A stretch of 64,000 nt of DNA from Trissonchulus latispiculum (taxonomy: Eukaryota; Nematoda; Enoplea; Enoplida; Ironidae), in assembly GCA_030248195.1 (NCBI GenBank), contig JASAND010016564.1:1-64000 (forward strand), read 5' to 3'. The notes under the pieces are model-generated. The model was not told the DNA's origin, searched no databases, and was given only the letters and a program-made list of their open reading frames with translations. Positions 19,501 to 31,050 of the stretch are shown here, piece by piece (positions within the stretch are counted from its first letter, which is position 1; each line of letters opens with the position of its first letter). A program made the position numbers and the translations under genes.

Positions 19501-22500
19501 ATACGTATACATTATAGCACGGCTCTGCATATACTCGATTTATATTTACGCCGTACGGGAAGCTCTGAGTGTGTGGCACGAGTGCAGCGCACGAGGGTTT
19601 CCCGTGCGACGCTGCATAAATCTCTGAATGCAAGCAATTTCGTGTTGTAAATTACTTATATAACGAAACAAGCTACAAATGAGGCTTGCCACTAAACTAA
19701 TGAAACTTGATTCTATGATGCTGCAGCGAAGAGCATATATTCAAGCGATTTTTAAGGTCATATTGCAGTAAATTTGACATGGCTGGGAGGCCTTTTTGGT
19801 GTGCAGCTGAGATGTCTAAGTTGGAGCTCAGCTGCACGCACTGCTGCGCTACGCGGGTCACTGGCGCAGCAAAATAGTTTAGGTACAGGCTTCCCAGCTT
19901 GCACCGTGCGGATAATTACCGCACAGTGCGCGATACAGAAGAGCAACGCAATTCAGATAGTAAAAGTAAAAATGAGTTGTATAATGATGCATAGTGTTGC
20001 AAACAGCGATTCTTCTATAACTTATTCAGTCATCGGAGAACAAAGGCCAACGTTTTAACTCTTAGAAGCCAACTTTTACAGAAGCTGTATTTTGCTTATC
20101 AGAATGAGAAACATCCGATTCCTTCTTTTCAGTAAAAGTTACATTTCAGCAAAGGTCATATTTAATCAGCGTATGGATCTTTCAATCTTACGGATGTGCA
20201 CTTGATTATAGTTGTGCATTTGATTCAACTCAGCTGTCAAATTATATTCACCTTAGTCCTTCAGAAGCATAGCGAAAAAGCAGTCCGCTCGTAACAGAGT
20301 AACTGTGCATGGACAGTGAGTGCACAGGTCATGCACATAGGACATGTCAGGATAGGAATAGTTTATCCTGAATTGCAATGCAAAGCTTGTGCAAAAATAT
20401 TCACCACCTCGCAGTGCGCTGCAAAGATTTAACCTTTACCTACTTCCGCACAAGGTTAGCACATCAGAATTATTAACTCCTGCATAGTTTGCTACAAATA
20501 TATGTATATATCCCTTTTTTATATTCCCTATATATCTATAGTTATATATATCCCTTTTTTAAACTCGCAGCAAAATTTTTAAGCCAAACCAAGGCAACGC
20601 ATAGCAAAAGTATTTAACACAGCGCAGCGTCTACACACATTGCCCATGTATGACCTGAGTTTTTCTCCGGTCCTTAAATATTTACACCACCACAGTCTCT
20701 GATTCGGAGTATTCTCCATCCCCAAGCGGCATCCGAAAATAATGATCTGGTACCCTGCGCGAAATTCGAATGTTGGAAATCTGACAAAGTTAAAACATAC
20801 GTTAAAGTGGTAGGTTCCGCTTGTGTCGAATCTTACAAACATTCAAACACCAAAAACAGATTTTTTCGGGGTAGTACTTAGAACAACACGTCGTTTTAAA
20901 CAGTAAATGAATAAATACATAAAGCTAAGCAAATGCAATCGAGAACTAAGGTTCAATTTTGGGAAACCATTCAACAAAAATCGATTAAAACAATGATTTC
21001 CTATAAGCTGCGTAATCATTCAAAATTTCTGTTTGTGCTATCATGTAGTTGCTTCCTAGAATTAAAGGACGTTTTTGAACTTAAAAAATACTTAGTGGAC
21101 TTTTAGCATTATGTAAGAATAACTAACCTTTGCAGTGTCTAATAATAATAATAATTATTATATATTATTTTGTCAGTATATTGAGAAAACGAAATCATAA
21201 TCAAATCAAAGTATTTCCTGTTTTGGTGGGAACATTTTCAACTTAATTTCTTACTTAAAACAAAAAACATTAGCAGCTCTAACGTTTGAATCATTGAACA
21301 CCGAGTTCGAGATGTCTCAAAGCAAAGTAGACATCAGTTTTGTTTAATAAGATGGACTAAGGTGGCAGTAAGTACGAATAAATAGGATTCTTCGAATTTT
21401 TTTAAACCATTTCTGTCTTACACCAACATTGTAACAAAGCATTCTCTGTCCCAACTGTCTACTGAGAGTATACTACAGCAATAATGCTTTTACTTATACA
21501 TTTATTACCCAATATTTTCAGGGAAAAGTTTTAGAAGGACCTAGCTATCAATTTCGTGACTACTACCCAGGCTATGGCGGTATGCAAGAAGTGTGTGAGT
21601 CCTGTTCCACAGCCAAGGGAAACTGTCCATTATTTTTGAACACTAATCAGGAGTTTGCAGCGAAAGAGCTATGCGAGCCACAACACTGTAAGCTAAGCAA
21701 CATACTAAACAATAGCACCGACAAGAACAGCGAGAGTAATATAATAATAATAATAATTATTATAATAATTTTAATAATAATAATCTAGAATATTTATAGA
21801 CGTCACTGGATAGTAAACTATGCACCATGTAGTATGTGCAAGATAGAGCCTTTCACTAACAGAGGCTAGTCCTCCGAACAAAATATGATCCCTGTTGTTG
21901 CAAGGGAAAATAATTGGCTTAGGAGCAGTTATAGCTAACCAGGGAAAATAAGACTGAGCATATAGCGAAACCAAATGAGGTTCTAGGAATACAACTACAA
22001 CATTAGTATAACTACGACCTACAGTGCTAAATCCTTACGTGCACACTTGAAACTATGCAGACATTGCTTAGATACGTTTCAGCTGGATGCAGTAATCCAC
22101 AATCCTACTACAATGGTTGCGGGGAAAACGAGGTTCAATCAAACTGCGTATGTGAGAGAACTTGTGAAAATCCCAATCGCGCGTGCCCATCCTGGTGCAC
22201 TTCAGGCTGTGTTTGCGCCAATGGATTCTTGAGAAAGGGTCGACATTGTGTTTTGGCTAGGTTTTGTGGCAGTGGTATGTTGTTGCTTGAAACATTATGT
22301 TCATTTTGCACGCACAGCATTTCAAAAAATGGATATTGTCTCTTTGAAGCATTTAAGTGTTGTAGCTACTATGTGATTTGAAACATTTTAAAAAACTATC
22401 TTAATTTTTCTCGTTACTGCATTTGCATATGGCTCATACAATTTGTGACCGTTAAATGCCTCACAGAGATCAGTGGCATGATTTGAGGTTTAGAAGCCCT

Positions 22501-22743
22501 GAGCACTTACAGAGGGTGAATCACACCCCAAACTCTCCCCTCAAGTTTACGAACAAAACTTTGTAATAATACTGATACAAAATCTTCCAATCGAACTAGG
22601 CAATCATTACCATCATTAACATTTTAAAGTTTTCTCCCATACACATAATTTTAAGAAATTTTTAATTGAAATAATCGATGCCATTCATGCCATTATTAGT
22701 TTAAACTAATTCCAAACCATGTTCCATTTTAGGCAACTGCTAA
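13574..22743 (+). CDS. Copy A: secreted thyroglobulin-1/EGF-like/TIL multidomain protein, 12 exons
   Basis: Exons: 13574-13637, 15336-15473, 15658-15771, 16899-16979, 17262-17390, 17565-17690, 17996-18106, 18584-18715, 19344-19426, 21522-21687, 22083-22274, 22733-22743. All introns are GT-AG and phases agree; total 1,347 nt, 448 codons plus stop. Order: signal peptide (MASLNHIYSIVLILTW); thyroglobulin type-1 domain with CWCVNQETGKEI (exon 2); EGF-like WCLALKC...CECEHGYLY (exon 3); a second, degenerate thyroglobulin-like unit over exons 4-5 (VCVEPTSG); EGF-like (6); a third thyroglobulin-like piece with AWCVANGES (7); EGF-like (8); Pro-rich linker (9); Cys-rich piece (10); TIL domain (11); a last mini-exon encoding G-N-C-stop. 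Such modules bind or inhibit proteases in known proteins; the target is unknown. Secretion is inferred from the signal peptide and many Cys. Confidence 0.75.
15336..15473 (+). other. Copy A exon 2: thyroglobulin type-1 domain
   Basis: 46-codon phase 1-1 exon after a TTTTTAG acceptor. It encodes DCYGEWHSSVCWCVNQETG and RGTRYLGSC, the CWCV core and C-terminal Cys of the thyroglobulin type-1 fold, a family with members that inhibit cysteine or aspartic proteases. The domain lacks the longer N-terminal part with the first Cys pair, so it is a shortened version. Confidence 0.75.
22083..22274 (+). other. Copy A exon 11: trypsin-inhibitor-like (TIL) domain
   Basis: 64-codon phase 1-1 exon with GCSNPQSYYNGCGENEV, C-V-C, C-E-N-P-N-R-A-C, GCVCANGFLRKGRHCV and RFC: the Cys pattern of TIL inhibitors. 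The final Cys of the protein comes from the mini-exon 22733-22743. In the equivalent exon of copy B the second Tyr codon has become TAA. Confidence 0.7.
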
Positions 22744-24504
22744 AAGCCTGCTGTATGGTCATTCTTCTCTGATAAATGAAGAAGCTTTAATATCGAGCTA
22801 CTATTTATTTTTATTGTCATAGCTAACTTTTTAATGGTTCTGTTATTCGTTTTCTGTTTTATTAATCCTGTGGCTCATTGCATTTTTAAAGAAAAGTAAT
22901 TAATGTATTCAAGTGTTTTTTGCTGGATGACTCCCTAAACTTCCTTCACATGAAGCGATATGGACTTGTATTTTAGTTATAATGATGATAAGTAACTGAT
23001 AAAGAGTGTTCTTTGCAATTCTAGTACCAGATAACACTTCGAATAGCACAATCAGGAGTTTATAATAGGAAGAGTGAGACTCAGATTTTCCCTGTGCGCT
23101 GGTTTCCTTTCGGGTATTTTCGACCCAATCGGCTTTAATCCTTTTGCTGATAGCTAAAACTAACGAATTAACCTGTTTTAGTGCTCTCCTTGCAGCATTG
23201 CTCTCCTCTGCTTGCAGCTCCATATTTTAAGGCGAGAAAATAAGAAGGCTGAGGTTTTGCCATTATACTTTCATTAGGCAGGAGAGACACGCAGACCGAT
23301 TGTTATGAAACGAAAGAGCGCACCAAAATGAACATTTTTGCTTTAACAACAGTTGAGGTGTATGTTTCTAGTGATTAAGTCAGTATAAGACAAAAACTAT
23401 TTTGGGAGCTAAAATGGCCAGTTTTGAGAACGCTTCATAGCTTAACTTTTGAACCATAAGCTTTGCTACTAAATCTGTAAATTCAAAGATTTGTATAGCA
23501 TGCTTTGCGGTCAGGCATTCCACCTTCTGGGTTGGACCTTCAGTTTTCCGATTATGGAAACGTCAGACTTCCGTGTGGTACTAAAGACATTCGAATTTGC
23601 CAACAGAGCAGGCAGCTATCAGAATTTAAAAACTAAAGCGAGAGGAAAATTGTCTCATACCTTAAACATTGACTACTCTTGCTTGTTGGTGTCATTGACA
23701 TCAAGAGGCAAGCAAAGGCTTTTTATTCCTATTTTACCTATTTTACCCAAATATACCAATCATTTCAGACCAGCCCAAACCACACCTCTTTTCTCACTTA
23801 TGAGTTCAACCTTTGTGTGCTGTCTTACAAAGTTTCTGTGTCTGTTGACAAACGTGGGTCTAGCCGTACCTATGCATGTGTATTGCACAATGTACTGACA
23901 GCCTGTTAATGTATAAACGCAGGTTTAACTAAAATATTGTTTTAAACAGTTTTCAATACAATACCAGCAGTTTGTTGAAGTTAGGAATGTCAAATTCAAA
24001 GGATACTAAAACAATATAAAACGTATTATTGTTGTTTTTGCTGCTACGGTTACGGATGCCCCAGAGGCAGTAGGGATAGATGTAGAGCAGTTCGTTTTAG
24101 TTTCGGAAGTTTTTTAGTCGAAATCATAGACTGGTTCTCTTTATAGATGTCAGTAGTTTAATTAAAAACTACTTGTGCAATCTCTGGGTTTTAAAGGCAG
24201 GAAGGAAAATAGAGATTTTGGCATTACCGTAATACATACTTTAAACAAAGCTCGTATTCTGCTTTAAAGAAATAGATGCGCTCTAATACGAAAGTAAAAC
24301 TGGTTGGCCTGAGACTAGTCTTTTTTACAGCAAAGCGTTTTACCTTGAACAATGAATCACAATTGTTATTATTGTGCTTTTCTGCAATGGCGTCAATGCT
24401 TAGAGTTTGAATCAGAAACACAAACAAACAAAAGTTATTCACTCCATAACAAAAGTTATTGTTCCCTTTTCTCTAGGTTTCAAACAGTACTATTTCAAAC
24501 TACA
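22744..24504. other. intergenic between copies A and B, with repeat fragment
   Basis: No gene seen. Positions about 23255-23425 match the interior of the TTAA-bounded element at 51845-52292 (shared text such as CATTATACTTTCA, TTGTTATG and GATTAAGTC), so a decayed fragment of that family lies here. The remainder is unique AT-rich sequence. Confidence 0.45.
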
Positions 24505-25413
24505 ATGGCGGCATTAAGCAGTATCTCCTTCATCAGCGTAGTTTTGCTAGTTTCAGTCTGCAAAGGTGAGTTATACGTTAGTATGACTAGAGTAGGCAGT
24601 GCTTTTCGGTTTTACCATATAGCTACAGAGGCACTTGGTGACGTTGTTGTTGTGCAAACCGGCGTAACCCTTTTAATTTAACCATTTAGTATTTAGTATT
24701 TAAAGTAAGAGCATTTCTAAAGACTGGACCAAGTCTTAGCAACCAAACTTTCTTAGCGCCAGACGTGAGGAGTAGGGGAAATTTAAAGTAAGTGAACCGA
24801 ACCAGATGTTTTCGGTGTTTTGTCCAAAGCCAAGAAAAACCGGATTCTTGGTGAGCGACCATTCTGGTGGCGCGAACTCCAGGTCTGGGGATGGAAAGTT
24901 CCTTACCCTCCCTGGAGCACGATTGTCTGGCTTGGCACCCTCATTGACTTGTGCAAGTTTTCGGTCGACTCTGCTTTAACACTTTGAAGTAATTGACAAA
25001 CCACAAAAGCCACAAGCTGTAATCCACAAAGCTTCCACCCACTACATGATAGTTGCATTTGGTCTTGGCAGGTAGAATGGTATAACACTGGTACGCATGT
25101 TCCGTAAGCATGTGAGTTACGTGAATATGGCAAATCCTGTGAATTTTGCTAAGTTGCTTCTGTTACCCCATTTATGGAGTTTAAATTTATATATACGTTT
25201 TTGTTACTAATTCCGGGTGCAGTTAATTGACGTCTACTTAGCCTGTAAGTATAAAGTAATCTGTTCACCCCCACATCTTTATATTCCTTTGAAGCTACAT
25301 TCAACACATATAATTGGGTAAGAGAAATTGTTTCCGTGTTGCGTTGCATCAATTAATTCAGAGCAAGGTTAGAAGCAAAGTAACATTTTTGTTTAATTTT
25401 AGTTTATGTTTAG

Positions 25414-25551
25414 GAACATTCCGGGCGTACGAGTGCTATGGCCAATTTTATGCAAAGATTTGTTGGTGTGTAAATCAGCAGACAGGTCAGGAAATTCCTG
25501 GAACTCGTTATTTGGAAACTTGCGGAGAACCTGACCGAAATAAATGCGAAC
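25414..25551 (+). other. Copy B exon 2: thyroglobulin type-1 domain
   Basis: Same 138-nt phase 1-1 exon as copy A exon 2, with ECYGQFYAKICWCVNQQTG and GTRYLETC. The reading frame is intact here, upstream of the first lesion. Confidence 0.75.
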
Positions 25552-26585
25552 GTGAGTTTTAGCTAAAAAAGGTACAAAAAGGATATAGGCATAACCAAGA
25601 ACGTAAAGAAATCTAGATTCCAGGTTTAACTAGAGCTCATGATATTGTGTTTAAATTCTCTTCAGTAATACCGAATTAAAATTATATTAAAATGAGTTTG
25701 AAATTAACAATTTAAGCCAGGATTTAAACTGCATCTGCAAAATTGATTTGGTTTTTGATTCAAGTTTGAGATTATGCCAGCAGATTTACGATAACGATAA
25801 TCAATTGAGTACCTTTGCTAACACAGGAAATATATAATATTTAGATTATTTTAAAAGTTGAAACATTAATTTTATTTCCCCTTGAACCGATATCGACTTA
25901 ATTTAGTGCTGTAAACATAATGCATTCTGTTAAATTGAGGTTTCTGGAGACCCACGGACTATCTAGATTGCCATACTTTTGTGCTGAACTATGCTACTAT
26001 TCTTATTGTATTTTCTTATTTTAGAGCAGTGGTGCGTAGCATTGAAATGTCCTAAAACCGCTACCTGTCAGCATCATGCTAATGGAACAGCTTTTTGCGA
26101 GTGCAAGTATGGCTATATCTACAGGAATGGGGAATGTGTTGGTAAGAGACTTCTGAAATTATTATACATACCAAGTTATTCATACGACGAAGGTTGAGGG
26201 AAACAAAAACGCGCCAGTACACAGAACAAGTTCAGGGATTACTCCAACTATTTTCAGTATGCTCATTTAGTTTAATTTAGCAATACAGTCAAACTGCCGT
26301 TAAATGGTACAATACTCATCGTTGCAGATCCAACCAGTATGCCCAGCTAGACTGGCAATGCCCTTTCCCAATTGTTTTTCTATCAATTTTTTTCCATCTT
26401 GCTCTTCCCACTTCAGTCTGCTATGTTTTTACGTTTTCTCATTCCTTACAGCTGGGTTGAATTGATCACAATAAAAGTTAGTTTGCCTAACAATAACTGT
26501 TGTCGTATGCGGTTCAACCAACGGGGACCTACTTGAAAGAATAATTGTCCCGCCATAGTTGACATTACTCTAATTGTGCTTTTAG

Positions 26586-26667
26586 AAAGTCCGTGTGTGA
26601 AATGCAAGAATAACCAGAATGACACCGGTTGCCCAAAGGATATAAGAAATTGAGTGTGACCGTAACG
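26586..26667 (+). pseudogene. Copy B exon 4 with 1-nt insertion
   Basis: Copy A's equivalent exon is 81 nt; this one is 82. After CPKDIRN one extra T puts TGA in frame at 26651-26653. Skipping that T restores a stretch (E-C-D-R-N) aligned with A-C-D-K-H of copy A and the phase-1 donor. The defect is described from the sequence only. Confidence 0.7.
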
Positions 26668-28303
26668 GTAAAAATAGCTTACTTATTGCTCTGATTGGAT
26701 AGTATTTTGCTTGCTGTTGAAGTTGCTTTTGTTGTGCTTATTTCACAAGTCAAGATTTTAGCTTGATGCTTATTTCTACTTACGAATATCCTACTTATGC
26801 CTAATCGCTTTCAAACTCCAATTCCTACTTCCGCCTAATTCTTTTTTAGAATGAGTTTATATGATTTATATGATGTTAGTTGCAATTGTGCAACCCAACT
26901 TCATTTTAGGAATAAATTTCCAATTTTTCCTGAAAACTAACAAACTCGCTGAAATACTACAGCACACCCGAAATGCTTTTAAATTTTAAAGTAAGTGCAT
27001 AAGTTTTCTGGATCAAATAAACAATTCGGAGAGGGAGTTCGTTATCTAGAAGCTAACTTCGGCAAAACTGAACAACCAATTTAGCTCAAATTTAGCTGCC
27101 CAGCTATTGATTGATCATAAAGTTTTTAAGTATCTTGATCAAACGTTGTATACAGGGTTTTCTGGATCATAGAACACTAATTATAAGTCCGTTTTTCAAT
27201 TTAGCAGTAGTTAGTTTAATATAAGCTTACATCTTATGCTTACAGCTTCAGCTTATACTGAACGACCACCGTATGATAACCTCAAATAATATAATGAGAA
27301 CAGACTTGAATTTTAATTAAAGATTTTTAGACATTTATTATTATATTTCCACCCATACTTTGTAAACATTGTACAATCTCTGCACGGTAAACGCATACAA
27401 GTGGATTACGGTAGAGCTTTCGGTTTAGGTTAAAGTGCAAGGAAATATTTTAGGCGTAAGTAGGAATTTCAGTTTTTAGCTTTTGGCGTAAGTAAGATGT
27501 AAGGTTTTGTTATCTTTAGGCAGAAACATCAAACGTTATGCGTACGTAGGATACGTGTAAGTAGGATACACAAGCTTGACTAGCGCGTATTTCATAGTAA
27601 CGTTTTTTTAGCTAATTACAGAAATCGTTAAGTTGATACGTCTAACACTGAAAGGTACCCTAAATATTTGTCCCATTAAAATCTTAGTTAGAACATCGTA
27701 TTTGGTTTAGATATTGCAGGGTTGTATCAACCTACTCAATTTGTCAAGGATTCTAATCAAAGGGTGTGTGTTGACCCTGAAACAGGAGGAAGGGTGACTG
27801 ATCCATTTGACTTTGAAGTTCTTAAGGTCGATGAGCATTATTGCGAGCGTAAGTCAATACAAAACATTACTAGAAATTCTTGGCAAAGCAGTATATGTAA
27901 CCGTAGGAAATTGGATAGAATACATTTTTGTCAGTAAATACCGTACTGTAAATACTATAAATTGGCTAGAGACTACAGTATTTAATGTATTTTCTAATAG
28001 TTTTTGTGGACATCCTCAAATTAATGAAACTGATTAAGCAAGTTAAAACTGCTGACGAGTACATGGTTTGAAAATAAACATGTATCCGCTTGAACATAAT
28101 TGTAGCCTGGTGTCGTGCTCTCGATTGCGGTGAAAACCAGTTTTGTAGTCAACACGGTGATTCGGACAGTGGAGCTTGCGATTGTAAAGAAGGATATGCT
28201 TGGCAAAACTCCCGTTATTGTGCAGATCATGTCCCTGGCCTTAATAACCAAAAGTGTGACTCTTGTCACACTCTTAGTTAGTATGTACTCTTGATAAAAC
28301 ATA

Positions 28304-28575
28304 AGAGTGTAACAGTTGGCAGTCTGTGTTATCAGGTCCAGGTACGCCTGACAACCCCTCACGAATGTGCATGTTCACTTCCAACAAATTCTTTCCGTTC
28401 TAAAGCTCGAAGCAGACACAAATTATACAAACACATACGTTGTATTTTCCAGCTTTAGCACGTAAAGATACGGCTAGTGAGTGTACCGAAGCGTGTCATT
28501 TGCGGTTATCGGTCGTTAGCGCGCAGAGCATGTACTTGCAGCTGATAACAGAAATTCTGCCAGCTGTCACACTCT
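28304..28575. mobile_element. short foldback/MITE in copy B intron
   Basis: The left end AGAGTGTAACAGTTGGCAG is matched in reverse by GCTGTCACACTCT at the right end, with GTGTTATCAG/CTGATAACA just inside. Similar sequence (CACACTCT...AGTATGTAC) flanks both sides. It sits where copy B's exon 6 donor is altered and before the position of the missing exon 7. Confidence 0.45.
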
Positions 28576-30185
28576 AATCTAGTATGTACCTCTTGTTGTT
28601 AGCAACAATAGACGAATGCAATAACTTAACAAATACCATACGAACACATCGCTGAATAATAAAGGTTTTAAAGAAAAAAATATTTATATTAGATAATCAA
28701 CTAATAACTGCGTTAGGGGTGGTTCATTCCACGTATCCAATTTCGTATCCATTAAAGTAGCCCACACTTTTGTTTCCCTTTATGCAAGACTTTTGTGTAG
28801 TCAATCCAATCGGGCTATGTAAGTTGGTAAAGCAACCCACCAGACCCGTGTCCATGCATTGTCTTCGTAAATTTACATCAATGATATAATAATGAGGAAG
28901 AATAGTTGTGTGATGAAAACGTGGTAGACAGATTCCGCATAGGGTAAACAATGGTAGCACATAGTCAATTTTGACGATAAATTGCAGATTTCAAGCATAT
29001 TTTAGCGAGTTTCTAATAGCCTCTTTAAATGTTTGAAAATCGCTCAAAATCATTGTTTTGTAAAAACGTTAGCCTCGTTTGTAAAAACATGGGAAATGTT
29101 GCTCATTTGGCTGGACTTCCGAAGTTCTTCGGGAAGGTAAGACCCTCCTTTAATTAGCGGTAGCCCTCGACTCACTTCCAAATACATGTCAGGCAAAATA
29201 AGTATTTCCAATAAATTAGCCATTATTAAAGTGATAAATATGTGAGAACTACATCTTTAAAAATTAAAATTATGCGCTTTGGAACATTCCTGCAAAAGCA
29301 GAACTTCAGAAAATAACAATTTTATAGCGAAAATTATAGATTTAGTTCCTAGGAGACTCCTTACGATGGAGATTTTCTATCATATACACATAGCTACAAG
29401 AGATTAGCCAATGAATGACAAAAATATCTGCAGCAATAATATGATGCGGTAGCAATGTAGATACCTGGCAAATTGTATCGCTTTTGGAACGCTTGCTTTC
29501 AGGTTGGTGTTTGAAACTGAACTGTAGCCGTTTCGAAAAGTGTTGGAAAGGTCCGGAATTGTATCAAAAGAGCCAACAAAAAAGAGAATGTGTTTGCAGA
29601 GATAGATTCAAGATGGCGGATGGTAGCTGTGCAGGTAACGTGCTGTGTTGCTGGTAACTGTTGAAATTGGCTGAGTCTAAATTAAACCATTAAATAGCAA
29701 TTTCTTGCACGAAGTAACATCTAATGGTTCAACTTTATAAACAATTATGTTAAATACTGCCAAAAGTATGGAATATATAAACGAACAACTCATTTCCTAT
29801 GCTAATGTAACCCAACACTACTACAATGTTTACGGCTGACCTCCTCAAATTTGCAACCAGTCAAAGCCGGATCAGGATCACTATTCAAGACAAGTAAGTT
29901 CATATAACCATTTTTTCGTCAGCTGGGAGCATCCAAACACATATACGCGAGGTTCGAATTTGCTTTCCAGTTTCGTCTCATGTTTTCCAGTTCCAATCCA
30001 GTTTGTAAGGTTGACGGTCACCCGTTGGCGAACAGACGATGTGCTACGCTTATACTACATACGGATATTGCTTGCCGTAGGTTCAATGAATATCTACGGT
30101 TTGTGATATTCATTTTTGGCAGCAATGAACTAGTTTCCCACCTCTATATTCCGACTTTCGCCAAAAGAAATTAAATATGTTAGCA

Positions 30186-31050
30186 AACACCATTGGCCGT
30201 TGGCCGAGAGCTTCTGGGCCAATTGGCCGTTGGCCGTTCGTTGGTGGTTGGCCGGCCGATTGGCCGTTGGCTTGTCGTTGGCTGTTGGCTGTGGACTGTT
30301 TGGCACGTCGTTGGCCTAGCTTAGACATATTGATTTTCACATCGACACTTGTACAGATCTGGTTTTCTACTGTGCTCTTTCTACGGTTTACGTTATGCTA
30401 AGAGTTTGCAAGTAAAAATGATATGCGGCAGGGTAAACGGAGTACTTGCTAAGTAATAAGATTTCAAAGACTGACTTGACCAATTTCTTTATATTATCAT
30501 TCCAACGTGCTGCTCAGCATATGTGTATGCATGGACTAATATTATTATTCTGTAATACGATCAGAAGTGTTGAAGGCTCCAAGCAAAATGGCACCCACGT
30601 TAACATATCAACGAATACTATTATTCCATCATACTTAAAAGGAAGTGGAGAAAGGCTTCAGGCTTAACTGATATGGAAGGGCAGAACTTTTAGAAAATCC
30701 AAGATAGCATATTTAGACCGGTATATTATTTAATAGTGCTGGGCTCCTCCGTGTTCGCCGGTTCGACCAACTGCCAGCCAAAGCTAGGTCAACGCTTTGG
30801 GCGTTGGCCGTCATCCGGCAATTTGTCGGACAAATGTCTCCAACCCTATTTGAAATTAAAAAAACAGCACAATTTTAGCAATATTTTGGTTTGCAGGAAA
30901 AATTTCCATCTGGGCTCGAAAACTGCACGTTGGCCTCCCGTTGGCCGGTCATTGGCTGTTGGCCGTTGGCTGTTGGCCGCCCAATGGCCGTTGGCTGGCT
31001 AACAAGTAAAATCCGGCCAAGCCAATTGCTTTGGCCGACGATTTTTTGAC
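30186..31050. mobile_element. GGCCGTTGGC-repeat element in copy B intron
   Basis: Two arrays of TTGGCCGTTGGC-type motifs (30186-30320 and 30930-31050) bracket about 600 bp of AT-rich sequence, with a weaker block near 30790-30835. The layout resembles the hAT-like elements further right with subterminal arrays of a short motif, but I could not define TIRs or a target duplication. Confidence 0.4.

Noticed and set aside
29950..29980. tRNA-like B box (GAGGTTCGAATTTG)
   Set aside because: No A box or cloverleaf stems could be matched around it.
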